Source of the DNA: Aquibacillus rhizosphaerae
GTDB lineage: Bacteria; Bacillota; Bacilli; Bacillales; Amphibacillaceae
Length of the DNA stretch: 64,000 nucleotides
Assembly: GCF_030282825.1 (NCBI RefSeq)
Contig: NZ_JASTZU010000027.1
Span: 1 to 64,000, forward strand
Direction: 5' to 3'
The notes under the pieces are model-generated. The model did not search any database. It saw only the letters and a list, made by a program, of their open reading frames with translations, and was not told the DNA's origin. A program made the position numbers and the translations under genes. Shown here piece by piece: positions 15,835 to 25,862 of the stretch (positions are counted from its first letter, which is position 1; each line of letters starts with the position of its first letter).

Positions 15835-16190
15835 ATGGAATTGAGAAAATTGAATTTTCAGAAGTTAGATATATCGATGCTAGTGAGCGAGGAAAGAAAA
15901 AAGAAATCTTTAACTTTTAAAGATATTGGATTAGGTATTGGTACCTCGCCTAGTTATATATTTCGTATTGAAAAAGGGAAAAAAATCCCCCAGATGATAT
16001 TGTAAAACTTTTGATTGAATACTTTAACCTAGATGATGAGATGATTATGAAATATGAAATAACAAATAGGTACAGTGAAAATTCAGATTGTACTTATGAA
16101 GAAAAGAGAAGAGAAGGGATATTTGTTCCGAAAGATAATGTTGTTAATATTGAATCTTTAAGAGAAAAAAGCATCAACGATAGAAAATAG
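15835..16190 (+). pseudogene. Xre-type regulator with a frameshift
   Basis: The zero frame from ATG 15835 (GAGGAAAGGAAAG upstream) encodes a helix-turn-helix (TFKDIGLGIGTSPSYIFRIE) and stops at about 16005. The minus-one frame from about 15984 continues with PPDDIVKLLIEYFNLDDEMI and KYEITNRYSE, and ends at TAG 16188. The second half is exactly what follows the recognition helix in full-length relatives. The join lies in GGGAAAAAAATCCCCC (15976-15991). A one-base deletion is the simplest cause. The tandem AAA-AAA lysine codons there could also support minus-one ribosomal slippage, giving a full product of about 118 aa. Confidence 0.65.
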
Positions 16191-16474
16191 TGAAGGCACC
16201 CATATAAAGATTTTGCTTTTTAAGGAAAAACTCAGAGAGCGAAAATAATCCACTTTCCTCTACCATCTTGTATGATCAGTCATATGATTAGGTCTTAATG
16301 AGCTCTGTGGCAAAAGAAGAGTAAAACCCTTAATCCTATTTCTTTAAAACCATTCATAGTTTTTGACCTTAATGTTTCACTGGATACAGTTATTAAGTTC
16401 GCTCCTTTGTCTATTATATATAGAACCATAAAACAGGTATTGTTTGATTCAATACTTACAGGAGGAGAACTAGA

Positions 16475-16765
16475 ATGATTGAAAGGGAAAGGAACATGGA
16501 TAAAATCGACATGGCGGTGAATGATTTTGCGGGATTGGTTAGAGAGTATAGAGTTGCTAATGGATTATCCTTACTCGAATGGTCTGAAGTGATCGGCTAC
16601 AGCAGTTCCTACTGTTGGAGAATCGAACAGTCAAAGCGGCAACCGGATTTTGACACGAAAATTATCATCTTAACTAGGGGTATGTGTTGGTCTACAGATG
16701 AGATATACGCATATTTAGACCGGATTATCTCTACAAAGGCTCTGGAGAAAGAAAAATCAAATTGA
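16475..16765 (+). CDS. Xre-like helix-turn-helix regulator
   Basis: 96 aa. The DNA-binding unit spans about 17-70: LVREYRVANGLSLLEWSEVI, GYSSSYCWRIEQSKRQPDF, the usual helix-turn-helix with the WRIExxKRxP signature. GGAGGAG ends 7 bp before the ATG. It is probably a repressor of the replication gene downstream or of itself; this is inferred only from position. A strong terminator follows. Confidence 0.75.
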   Translation: MIERERNMDKIDMAVNDFAGLVREYRVANGLSLLEWSEVIGYSSSYCWRIEQSKRQPDFDTKIIILTRGMCWSTDEIYAYLDRIISTKALEKEKSN

Positions 16766-16773
16766 TGTAAAAA

Positions 16774-16824
16774 AGTTACTGATAATGGGGGATTAATGTA
16801 CCCATTCAATCGGTAGCTTTTTTT
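16774..16824 (+). terminator. intrinsic terminator after the regulator
   Basis: AGTTACTGA/TCGGTAGCT stem (16774-16782 with 16810-16818) and a T7 tail. Confidence 0.75.
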
Positions 16825-17049
16825 AATGGAATACTATATGAGTCTAAATTCTAAACCAGGATTACCAAACAATAATCCTTTGTGTACTAAGAAAAATATT
16901 TTAGTTTTTCCTAGAGGTGATGAGCTCTCTATGACTCTGAAAAGTACACAACCATATTAGGGTTAGTATAACTTAGAAAATTTCTCTAATACCCGTTTAG
17001 TAGAGTGATTCGTAATTCATGGAATAGGATGGATATGCCAATCTATATG

Positions 17050-17131
17050 CAACCCAAGTAAAACTATTTTATTTTAGATAACTCCATAATAGGGCAGAAT
17101 TTTTGATTTATTTATATAGTATTAAACTCAT
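17050..17131 (+). repeat. upstream control repeat, copy A
   Basis: Shares AACCCAAGTAAAACT, then AGGGCAGAATTTTTGATTTA and TTTATATAGTATTAAACTC, with 20410-20480. The two copies sit about 120-160 bp upstream of the primase-helicase and of hsdM. The last block looks like a promoter (TTGATT and TATAGTAT-type boxes). A common regulator or a replication-linked element could recognise it. Confidence 0.5.
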
Positions 17132-17248
17132 TTTTCTTGCCCTCATGTAGCTAAAATAAGTATCAACCAAGGTAGAACTCACTTAACGATATATCTGTTT
17201 TACACTACATCTACTATAAAGCATCTAAATATAGAAAGGATGCTTATA

Positions 17249-20200
17249 GTGAGAAACACCGTGCAAAACAATATTCAAACCAAAGAAAGAAAGATGCTGA
17301 TCCAACCATACAAACGAGGATTTAAAACTAAGGACGAAGCAATGCACCATGTAAGGAATATCACAATAGACTTAGATAATGCGAATGTATGGAACAATTC
17401 TAAACTGAATTCTGTAGTGGAAAGTCAGTTTCTTCAAATACTTAAAAACGGACAACCACATGTAACAGGATCATGGATTGCTTCCAAAAGAAACCCGAGA
17501 GAAATCCAAGATTACCGGACAAATATTTTCTGCTTTGATATAGATCATTTGGAAAATTTTCCGGACATTGTAATACGGAAAATCATCGATCGGCTGTATG
17601 AATACTTTCATTACGTTCAAGAAAGTTTTTCAAGTGGAAAAAAGCTGCAGCAAAAAAGGTTTCACTGCTATTTAGTAGTTACAACATTACAGGTGGATTA
17701 TGAGGTGATTGCTCTAATTTATAAGCAAGTAAGAGACAAACTAAGTGCAAAAATTGGGGTTTCTTTTGATGAAAGCATCTATCCTGTAAAGACGATTTTT
17801 GCATCTGGAAAAGAAGTGAAAGTGAATAAGAAACTGAGGGGATTTGACCTAAAACCGTTCTTGGAAAACTTTATCACTGAGAAGATGAAGTTAAGCAATA
17901 CAAGTAAGGAATTAACAAATGGTGAGGTTGTAAATCACATTATAACAAAAGAATATAACAAAGAATATGTGACATCAGCAATAAACTTTGATGTACTCCT
18001 TAATGCGTTAAAGAAACTACCATTAATTTCGGATTATCGTGAGTGGATTAGATTTTTGATGGCTTTTAATGATATGGAAAAAGAAGGTCTTATCACAGAT
18101 GAGCAAAAGATAGTGTTAGCGGAAGCAATTGATGATGGAAACAAAAGTTATGGTAACGAAATGGAGAAGATAGAGAGGTATGATGAAGTTACCATTGGAA
18201 CATTGATTTATAAATTGCAGCAATATGGTATCTCAACAAGTAAAATTTTTACTGTGTCTGAGAATTTTCAATTGAGAGCTGACTTATCCATGGATATTCA
18301 AGGGAAAATAGCAGAAAATCCTAAAGTTTTCCGTAAGATTGAAGAAATTCTATGCAGTGAACAGTACAGAGGCAAACGTATTTTACTGACCAGTGACACA
18401 GGAGCAGGAAAAAGTTATGCTATTTTAAAAATCCTCGAAAACATGACGAAAAGAACAGAAAATCCCCAACTGTCCTCTTGCTCTTCTGAAGGCTTTTCCA
18501 CACTAATCATCCCACGTCGGAATCTCGTGAATAATTTAAGGAATCAGTTTGAACGAATAACACGTTCAAAAACTGTAACAGGTAGCGATAGCTATACGAA
18601 TGGCAAACGAGAAGAAATAATTAGAAACTCTAGGAATATTTTAACCACCCTTGATCATTTCCCTTATGTCTTAAAATTAAAATTAGAACAAGAACACTGT
18701 GATGAGACAACTGTTCGACTAGAAGAACAAAAAATACAAAATGAACCTCCAAAAATAATGGTGTTTGATGAATGCCATATGTTATCTCTCGATGCTAACT
18801 TTAAGCCAGATGCCGTCAGAGAATTCTGTATTGCTGAAACTTCTTTGCTAACAGCACGAGGAATTTCCCTTCATGTAACAGCTACACCAGAAAATCTCCG
18901 TTCAGAGGACTATGACTTCGTCATAAAGATTAACCAAATAGATCGAGAGAATCCATTTGTAAACACAGGATATTTGTTTTTGGATGGATCCTCTAGGCAA
19001 GTAGAATTAAAAATGCTAGAAATCATCAAAATGGCAGCAAGGAAAGATCCTAACAGACGGCTTTTGGTATTCGTTGAAAGAAAGGAAATCATTAATGACT
19101 TCAGTAGAAAGCTAAACAAAGAGGGAATCAAGTCAATAGAAGTGGTATCGAATAAAGAAGAATTGAAGTCGCAAGAAGAAAAATTGATTGTAAGTGACGG
19201 GATGATTCCAAGTAATGTGCAGGTCATTCTAGCTACAACCTCTCTATCAGCAGGAGTCTCTATTTTGAATAACAATGTAAGTGATGAAGTATGGGTTCTT
19301 TGCTCTCATAGATCATTGAACCATGAAATGACAAGGATTGTTCAAATGTCTCATCGTTTTCGAAACACTTATCATGCTTTGAAATTATTTATTCAAAAGG
19401 CAAAACCTCAAGAGAAGAAGAAGGTATTTCCGTATCATGCCATTTTGAATGAAGAGGTCAAAAAAGCAGATAATTTTAAACAGGCAATTGAGATGTTGCG
19501 TGAAAATCAGATAGAGTGTAGAACAACACTCGATGAGTTAGAGATGCAAAATAGTCTATACGCTGATGAAGAGGGGACTTTGCATGTGTGTACTCCACTA
19601 ATTCAAAGCGAGATTGTGCTCCCAAAAACATACTATAATTACAAGAATCCAGATGTGTTGCTACGGGAATTGGAGAACAAATTTAATTGTAAGTTTCTTG
19701 AAATGTATGGGAAAGTAGAGATAGACGAAAAGGAAGAAGTAGTCAAGAGGAGTAAGGTTACATCTCAAGATATGCTACAAAGAATAGTTGAAGACAAGGC
19801 TTTCTACGATAAACTGAAACACGATTATTTCATTTACGGAAGAAGCCAATTCACATCTGAAATGAAAAGATATATGAAGCTATCTACTGTGAAAGACTTA
19901 CAGAACTTCTTTGAAAATTCTATCGAATATGGATTCGCAAAGCTCGTCTTACAGGCACATTTGAATGCCAAAAGGGCTGAAACTCTATCATATACTAGAG
20001 ACAAAGAGGCTCTGGCTTGGTTAAAGGATATAAAGAGAGGTAAAGGAAACACCTTATCCGGAAGAATGTATAAGGTGATTTCGAAACACTTGACACTGTC
20101 AATGGAAACAAAGAACTTGGTTAAGTTCAGTAGGAAAAAGGAAATTGATTCTTTCCTTCAAGCTGTTGCAAGAGAAGAGTTAAAGGATGAGGGTTTTAGA

Positions 20201-20344
20201 GTTATACCTAACAAGGTTGGTTCTTTCAAAAACCTATTAAACATAAAGGAGAGAAAATCAGGGAATATAAGAACATATACAATTGAAGGATTCATTGATG
20301 AAAAGTACATTAAGGACAAATACGGAATAGAAAAGTTTCAATGA
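17249..20344 (+). CDS. primase-helicase replication protein
   Basis: About 1031 aa. GTG 17249 is preferred because GAAAGGA ends 8 bp before it; an ATG at 17240 overlaps that site. The N-terminal part resembles archaeo-eukaryotic primases: FCFDIDHLENF at about 94-104 with two metal-binding Asp, KRFHCYLVV about 40 residues later, and a conserved strand near 180. A helical PriCT-like linker follows (LKKLPLISDYREWIRFLMAF). The C-terminal half is a helicase: Walker A SDTGAGKSYA at about 382-391, Walker B MVFDECHML near 505, LHVTATP, SAGVSI and an arginine-finger box MSHRFR, as in herpes origin-binding-protein-like helicases. It probably starts and drives autonomous replication of the element. Confidence 0.75.
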   Translation: MRNTVQNNIQTKERKMLIQPYKRGFKTKDEAMHHVRNITIDLDNANVWNNSKLNSVVESQFLQILKNGQPHVTGSWIASKRNPREIQDYRTNIFCFDIDHLENFPDIVIRKIIDRLYEYFHYVQESFSSGKKLQQKRFHCYLVVTTLQVDYEVIALIYKQVRDKLSAKIGVSFDESIYPVKTIFASGKEVKVNKKLRGFDLKPFLENFITEKMKLSNTSKELTNGEVVNHIITKEYNKEYVTSAINFDVLLNALKKLPLISDYREWIRFLMAFNDMEKEGLITDEQKIVLAEAIDDGNKSYGNEMEKIERYDEVTIGTLIYKLQQYGISTSKIFTVSENFQLRADLSMDIQGKIAENPKVFRKIEEILCSEQYRGKRILLTSDTGAGKSYAILKILENMTKRTENPQLSSCSSEGFSTLIIPRRNLVNNLRNQFERITRSKTVTGSDSYTNGKREEIIRNSRNILTTLDHFPYVLKLKLEQEHCDETTVRLEEQKIQNEPPKIMVFDECHMLSLDANFKPDAVREFCIAETSLLTARGISLHVTATPENLRSEDYDFVIKINQIDRENPFVNTGYLFLDGSSRQVELKMLEIIKMAARKDPNRRLLVFVERKEIINDFSRKLNKEGIKSIEVVSNKEELKSQEEKLIVSDGMIPSNVQVILATTSLSAGVSILNNNVSDEVWVLCSHRSLNHEMTRIVQMSHRFRNTYHALKLFIQKAKPQEKKKVFPYHAILNEEVKKADNFKQAIEMLRENQIECRTTLDELEMQNSLYADEEGTLHVCTPLIQSEIVLPKTYYNYKNPDVLLRELENKFNCKFLEMYGKVEIDEKEEVVKRSKVTSQDMLQRIVEDKAFYDKLKHDYFIYGRSQFTSEMKRYMKLSTVKDLQNFFENSIEYGFAKLVLQAHLNAKRAETLSYTRDKEALAWLKDIKRGKGNTLSGRMYKVISKHLTLSMETKNLVKFSRKKEIDSFLQAVAREELKDEGFRVIPNKVGSFKNLLNIKERKSGNIRTYTIEGFIDEKYIKDKYGIEKFQ

Positions 20345-20409
20345 TGAATCTAATTGTGGAGGACGTTGTAAATACACAACTTCCTCTTTTTATATAGGCT
20401 GATATACAT

Positions 20410-20480
20410 AGCCAACCCTAGTAAAATTTTTTTCTTGCATTAGGGCAGGATTTTTGAATTGTTTATATAGAATAAAGCTC
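20410..20480 (+). repeat. upstream control repeat, copy B
   Basis: AACCCTAGTAAAATT, AGGGCAGGATTTTTGAATTG and TTTATATAGAATAAAGCTC match copy A at 17050-17131. It lies 150 bp before hsdM and probably contains its promoter. Confidence 0.5.
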
Positions 20481-20630
20481 CAATAATCTGTCCATTACAT
20501 CAACTTTTAATAAATGGTTTGAATTACTAATGTAGTTGTCTAGCTTATGTCTTATTATTTATACAAATATTTGGTAGTATAAAAGTATTAGATTTATAAA
20601 TAGTTTATTTAACATAAAGGAGCAATTTGG

Positions 20631-22640
20631 ATGATTAATTTTCAAGAAAAGGTTTCGTTTATTTGGTCTATAGCAGAGTTGCTAAGAGGACCGTATAAGC
20701 CTGAAGACTATGGGAAAGTAGTTTTACCGATGGCTGTATTAAGACGTTTTGACAGCGTGTTGGATAGCACAAAAGAAGAGGTGCTAAATCAGTATGAGCA
20801 ATTTAAGGATATCCCAGAAGAGTCAAGAGATGAAATACTTAATAGAGTGGCAAAACAAAGATTTAGTAATGTAAGTAAATATGACTTTTCTAAATTACTA
20901 AGTGATGCAGATAACATAGCTGATAACTTGCGAGATTATATAAATGGGTTTTCTAAGACAGCAAGAGACATCATCGAGTATTTCGATTTTGATAAGCAGA
21001 TAGATAAGATGGAGCGTAACGATTTGCTATACCTTGTTGTAAAACGGTTTAGTGATATAGACTTACATCCAAGTGTCGTATCTAATGTAGAAATGGGATA
21101 CATATTTGAAGAGTTAATTCGTCGTTTCAGTGAGCATGCAGAGGCTGGTGATCACTACACTCCTCGTGAGGTCGTGCGTCTGATGGTAAGTCTATTATTC
21201 TTAGATGATGAAGATATCTTGACGAAGCAAGGTATAACACAAACATTATACGATTCATGTGCAGGTACAGGGGGTATGGGATCCGTTGCTCAAGAATATT
21301 TAAAAGAACTAAACCCGACAGCAGAATTAGAATTTTTTGCTCAAGAATTTAACGAGGAATCATATGCGATTAGTAAGGCAGATGTTTTGATAAAGGGTGA
21401 GGAAGCCAAGAATATTCGGTTTGGGAATACTTTATCAAATGATGCCTTTTCTGAAATGACTTTTGACTATCTAATAACTAATCCGCCTTATGGAGTGGAA
21501 TGGAAGCCAGCTGAGAAAGCGGTGAAGGCTGAATATGAGGAAAAGGGTTATAACGGAAGGTTTGGAGCAGGCTTACCACGTATTAGTGATGGACAACTTC
21601 TTTTCCTACAACACCTTGTATCTAAGATGAAACCTGTAACAGAAGATAATCCAAAGGGATCCCGTCTTGCCATTATCATGAATGGGTCTCCTTTATTTAC
21701 TGGTGATGCGGGTAGTGGTGAGTCTGAAATACGGAGATATTTAATTGAGAACGATCTGGTTGAAGGAATTGTTGCTATGCCAACGGACCTTTTCTATAAT
21801 ACTGGGATTTCAACTTATGTATGGATACTAACTAATAACAAGAGTCCATTTCGTAAAGGGAAAATCCAACTTGTAAATGCTGTAGAGTTCTATCAAAAAA
21901 TGAGAAAGAGTTTGGGTAGTAAGCGTAAGGAATTAACAGAAGAACATATTAATGAAATTATTAGATTGTATGGTGACTTTAAAGAAGGTAAACAGGTAAA
22001 AATTTTTGATAATGAAGACTTTGGCTATCAAAAGATTACAGTAGAAAGACCGTTACGTTTAAATTTCGAGATTAACGAAGAAAGAGTAGAAGAATTAAAT
22101 AATCAGACTGCTTTTGCTAACTTAGCAAAGTCTAAGAAAAAAGGCGAAGCTGGTTTAGAGGCGATAGAGTTAGGTGAACAACAGCAAAAAGACATAGTGG
22201 ATGCCTTATTATCAATAAAATCGGACGAGACATATAAGAATAGAGAAGAGTTCACGAAAAAACTGAAGAAGAAATTTAAAGAAAACGATATAAAGATCGG
22301 TGCCCCTTTATGTAAAGCTATTCTAACTGCGTTATCTGATAAAGATGAGACTGCTGATGTTTGTTTGGATAGTAAAGGGAACCCTGAACCAGATGCTGAT
22401 TTACGTGATACAGAGATTGTACCATTGAAAGACTCTATTCAAGATTACTTTGAAAGAGAAGTAACACCACATGTTCCAAATGCTTGGATTGATGAATCTA
22501 AGACAAAAGTAGGTTACGAAATTCCTTTTACACGTCACTTTTATGAATATACAGAATTAAGAAGTTCGGACGAGATAAAAGAAGAGATAAAAGAGTTAGA
22601 AGAGAGTATTTTGGAGAAGTTGAAGAAGGTGATGGGGTAA
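20631..22640 (+). CDS. hsdM: type I restriction-modification methyltransferase subunit HsdM
   Basis: 669 aa. N-terminal HsdM helical domain (LRGPYKPEDYGKVVLPMAVL), then the N6-adenine methyltransferase core: SAM motif DSCAGTGGMGS at about 208-218 and catalytic NPPY at 284-287 (ITNPPYGVEW). It methylates adenine in the bipartite site chosen by HsdS and also forms part of the restriction complex. The C-terminal 200 residues are longer than in the E. coli enzyme and charged. AAGGAGC precedes the ATG. The stop codon overlaps the start of hsdS (TAATG), so the two are translationally coupled. First gene of an hsdM-hsdS-DUF262-hsdR operon. Confidence 0.95.
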   Translation: MINFQEKVSFIWSIAELLRGPYKPEDYGKVVLPMAVLRRFDSVLDSTKEEVLNQYEQFKDIPEESRDEILNRVAKQRFSNVSKYDFSKLLSDADNIADNLRDYINGFSKTARDIIEYFDFDKQIDKMERNDLLYLVVKRFSDIDLHPSVVSNVEMGYIFEELIRRFSEHAEAGDHYTPREVVRLMVSLLFLDDEDILTKQGITQTLYDSCAGTGGMGSVAQEYLKELNPTAELEFFAQEFNEESYAISKADVLIKGEEAKNIRFGNTLSNDAFSEMTFDYLITNPPYGVEWKPAEKAVKAEYEEKGYNGRFGAGLPRISDGQLLFLQHLVSKMKPVTEDNPKGSRLAIIMNGSPLFTGDAGSGESEIRRYLIENDLVEGIVAMPTDLFYNTGISTYVWILTNNKSPFRKGKIQLVNAVEFYQKMRKSLGSKRKELTEEHINEIIRLYGDFKEGKQVKIFDNEDFGYQKITVERPLRLNFEINEERVEELNNQTAFANLAKSKKKGEAGLEAIELGEQQQKDIVDALLSIKSDETYKNREEFTKKLKKKFKENDIKIGAPLCKAILTALSDKDETADVCLDSKGNPEPDADLRDTEIVPLKDSIQDYFEREVTPHVPNAWIDESKTKVGYEIPFTRHFYEYTELRSSDEIKEEIKELEESILEKLKKVMG

Positions 22641-24004
22641 TGGAAAAAGTAAAGAACTCCACAGCCTATAAAGGTAGTGGCATTGAATGGTTGGGTAATG
22701 TCCCTACAAATTGGTCAATTAAAAAGATTAAATATATTGCAAAAATTATTGATGGTGATAGGGGAACAGAATATCCAAATGATAAGAATTTAGTGAATGA
22801 AGGAATTCCATTTTTATCAGGAGAGAATTTGAACGAACGAGGCTTAACATTTAACAAAGTAAGGTATATCACCGAGGAGAAATTTTCTCGACTAAGGCAG
22901 GGAAAACTAAAAAACGGGGACTTAATTGTCTCTGTTAGGGGAACAATTGGGTCTGCTGGATTGTTTGTTATTTCTAAGTATAAGACAGCATTTATAAATG
23001 CTCAGATGATGATTATAAGACCTAAACAATGCTTGTTGTTACCAAGATATTTATTTTATTATACTAGAACAAAAGCATGGTTTAATTGTTTAGATTTTTT
23101 TGCTTATGGAACTGCTCAAAAGCAATTGTCGAATAAAGTATTATCTAATATAGAAATAGCCATCCCTTCTATAGAAAATCAGAGAGAAATAGTGAAATTC
23201 TTAGATGAAAAAACTTCTAAAATCGATTTGCTCATCACTGATAAAGAAAAGTTAATTGAATTACTTGAGGAAAAACGTCAAGCAATTATTACTGAGGCGG
23301 TGACAAAAGGGTTGAATCCCGATATGAAAATGAAAAATTCAGGTGTGGATTGGATTGGGGAGATACCGGAGCATTGGGAGAAGAATAAAGTAAAATATAG
23401 CACTTATGTAAAAGGAAGAATTGGTTGGCAAGGACTTCGATCAGATGAATTCATTGACGAAGGTCCTTATCTTGTTACGGGTACAGATTTTGTTAATGGG
23501 TTGGTGAATTGGAATACTTGTTATCATATTAGTGAAGAAAGGTTCAATGAAGCACCAGCCATTCAATTAAAGGAAAATGATCTACTAATCACAAAGGATG
23601 GTACTATTGGAAAGGTTGCTACTGTGAAGAATAAGCCTGAAAAGGCAATTTTGAATAGTGGGATATTTGTTACTAGATGCTCAAATGAAAAGTATTTGAC
23701 TGAATACATGTATTGGGTTTTGTCTTCCAATATATTTGATAGATACATTAAATATATGGAAACTGGTTCAACTATCAAACACTTATATCAAGAAACATTC
23801 GTTAACTTTACTTACCCATTACCAGGGATTGATGAACAAAAGGCAATTGTAAAATACCTTAATGAAATAACCAATGATATTGATTTTGTAATATCGGACA
23901 CTAGGAGTCAAATTGAAAAAGTAAAAGAATACCGTCAATCTCTCATCTATGAAGCAGTGACAGGAAAAATTGATTTGCGGAACTATAAAGGTGAAGAGGT
24001 GTGA
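22640..24004 (+). CDS. hsdS: type I restriction-modification specificity subunit HsdS
   Basis: 454 aa with two target-recognition domains. Each opens with the conserved entry (GSGIEWLGNVPTNW at about 12-25 and NSGVDWIGEIPEHW at about 233-246) and is followed by a conserved coiled-coil spacer (EKLIELLEEKRQAIITEAVT; then EKVKEYRQSLIYEAVTGKID). HsdS sets the two half-sites and their spacing and holds two HsdM and two HsdR. Both domains look complete. No inverted duplicate hsdS or invertase lies next to it, so phase-variable shuffling is not indicated. The ATG overlaps the hsdM stop. Confidence 0.94.
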   Translation: MEKVKNSTAYKGSGIEWLGNVPTNWSIKKIKYIAKIIDGDRGTEYPNDKNLVNEGIPFLSGENLNERGLTFNKVRYITEEKFSRLRQGKLKNGDLIVSVRGTIGSAGLFVISKYKTAFINAQMMIIRPKQCLLLPRYLFYYTRTKAWFNCLDFFAYGTAQKQLSNKVLSNIEIAIPSIENQREIVKFLDEKTSKIDLLITDKEKLIELLEEKRQAIITEAVTKGLNPDMKMKNSGVDWIGEIPEHWEKNKVKYSTYVKGRIGWQGLRSDEFIDEGPYLVTGTDFVNGLVNWNTCYHISEERFNEAPAIQLKENDLLITKDGTIGKVATVKNKPEKAILNSGIFVTRCSNEKYLTEYMYWVLSSNIFDRYIKYMETGSTIKHLYQETFVNFTYPLPGIDEQKAIVKYLNEITNDIDFVISDTRSQIEKVKEYRQSLIYEAVTGKIDLRNYKGEEV

Positions 24005-24008
24005 TTGC

Positions 24009-25844
24009 ATGAACAAGATTACAGGTAATGCAACGAACGTAAGAACTCTCTTTAATAACCGATATACAGTTCAATACTATCAACGAGAATATGGTTGGGA
24101 GAAGAAGCAAATAGAAGAATTGATAGAAGACCTGACAAATGAATTCTTCGAGTTTTATCAAGAGGGACATATGCAAAGAGATGTGGAGCAGTATGGTGAT
24201 TATTTCTTAGGCCCTATTATTCTAACAAATGATAATGCTATTATTGATGGTCAACAACGATTATCATCAACAACACTCTTTCTTATATACCTAAACAATT
24301 TGCAACATCAAGTAGGTACACAGAAGGTAAACATTGATAATCTGATTTATTCCGAAAAATATGGAGAGAAGACCTTCTGCATTAATGTGGAAGAGAGAGA
24401 AAAATGTTTAGAGGGTTTATATGACAATGGTTACTATGATTTAACTAATGAAACATCGGAAAGTGTCATTAATCTATATAATCGCTATCAAGATATTGAG
24501 GTTTTGTTTCCCGATGATTATTTAAAAGGAGGTGCCCTTCCTGTTTTTATTGAATGGTTAATAGAGAAAGTTGTATTCATTGAGATAAAGACAGACTCAG
24601 AACAAGATGCTCATAAAATATTCGTTAGTATGAATGACCGTGGACTTAGACTAACGCCTACTGAAATGTTAAAGGGATATTTATTATCGGAAATAAATCA
24701 TAATAGTGTCAGAAACGAAGCTAATGATCTATGGAAAGATAAAATCCTTAAATTAAAAGATATAGAAAAAGATGGGGACGCTGATTTTATAAAAAATTGG
24801 TTAAGGTCCCAGTACGCTGAAACAATTAGAGAAGGTAAAAGGGATGCTGAAAATAAGGATTTTGAGATTATAGGGACTACTTTCCATAAGTGGGTAAGGG
24901 AAAATAAGTCTGTGATTGGCCTTAGTAATAGCCAAGATTTCGAATATATTATTATGGACGAATTTCAGACGTTCTCAGACATTTATATACGGTTGAAGAA
25001 ATATTCAAGAGAATTTCACAATGATTATGATTGCGTGTTCTATAACGCAGATAGAGGTTTCACTCTACAATATCAATTAATCCTAGCATCTATTTCTCCA
25101 AGTGACAGTACACAGATAATAGATAAGAAAATAAAAATGGTCTCTTGTTTTATAGATCAATATATTGCTCAGCGTGTTTTTAATTTCAAAACAGTTGATT
25201 ATTCTTCTATTAGGTACACAATTTTTAATTTGACAAAAGCAATTCGAAGGAAGACGGCAGAGGAGCTTGCTCAAATACTTATAGATTATATTGGAAATAT
25301 GGAACAAACCTTAGATGGAATTGATTATTTTTATTTGAATCAGTTTACCAGGAGGTACATGTTACACATTTTATCCAGAATGACTTATTATGTTGAACAG
25401 CAAAGTGGGATAAACATTAGATTCAGTGATTATGTAAATCGTCAACAAAAGAATCCTTATGACATAGAGCATATTTGGGCAGATGATTATACACAAGGGA
25501 AGCATCAGCTTGAATTCAGTACAGAAGATGAATTTAGAGAGTATAGGAATAGCTTTAGTGGTCTATTAATTTTGTCTAAAGATAAGAACAGAAGTTTTCA
25601 AGCAATGAGCTATGATAAAAAGGTCGTGAAGTACGACAGTGAAAATCTATTGGCGAGGACTCTAAATCAAAATTGCTATACTAATAACCCGCTATTTTTA
25701 CGGTTTATGCAGGAGAGTAATTTAGACTTTATGCCTTATGATGAATTTAATAAGGATCAACTATTAGAAAGACAGCAATTATATAAAGAGATTTGTAAAC
25801 GAATTTGGGATGTTGACCGTATAGAGCAGATTGTAAATATGTAA
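24009..25844 (+). CDS. DUF262/DUF1524 GmrSD-like nuclease in the hsd operon
   Basis: 611 aa. Start ATG 24009 lies 4 bp after the hsdS stop, with GAGGTG upstream. The N-terminal DUF262 domain has YYQREYGWEKKQIEELIEDL and the nucleotide-binding box IIDGQQRLSSTTLF (D80-GQQR). The C-terminal DUF1524 domain holds the His-Me nuclease motif NPYDIEHIWADDY. The two together define GmrSD-type modification-dependent enzymes, in which DUF262 hydrolyses a nucleotide and DUF1524 cuts DNA with modified bases. Here the gene is embedded between hsdS and hsdR and must be co-transcribed with them. It could therefore destroy phage DNA whose base modification blocks the type I enzyme. That partnership is inference. 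Confidence 0.85.
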   Translation: MNKITGNATNVRTLFNNRYTVQYYQREYGWEKKQIEELIEDLTNEFFEFYQEGHMQRDVEQYGDYFLGPIILTNDNAIIDGQQRLSSTTLFLIYLNNLQHQVGTQKVNIDNLIYSEKYGEKTFCINVEEREKCLEGLYDNGYYDLTNETSESVINLYNRYQDIEVLFPDDYLKGGALPVFIEWLIEKVVFIEIKTDSEQDAHKIFVSMNDRGLRLTPTEMLKGYLLSEINHNSVRNEANDLWKDKILKLKDIEKDGDADFIKNWLRSQYAETIREGKRDAENKDFEIIGTTFHKWVRENKSVIGLSNSQDFEYIIMDEFQTFSDIYIRLKKYSREFHNDYDCVFYNADRGFTLQYQLILASISPSDSTQIIDKKIKMVSCFIDQYIAQRVFNFKTVDYSSIRYTIFNLTKAIRRKTAEELAQILIDYIGNMEQTLDGIDYFYLNQFTRRYMLHILSRMTYYVEQQSGINIRFSDYVNRQQKNPYDIEHIWADDYTQGKHQLEFSTEDEFREYRNSFSGLLILSKDKNRSFQAMSYDKKVVKYDSENLLARTLNQNCYTNNPLFLRFMQESNLDFMPYDEFNKDQLLERQQLYKEICKRIWDVDRIEQIVNM

Positions 25845-25862
25845 AAGAAAGGGGGTGAGAAG

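Noticed and set aside
22640-24004. Phase-variable hsdS shuffling locus
   Set aside because: Only one hsdS with no inverted partial copy. The serine recombinase lies 11 kb away, so nothing supports inversion.
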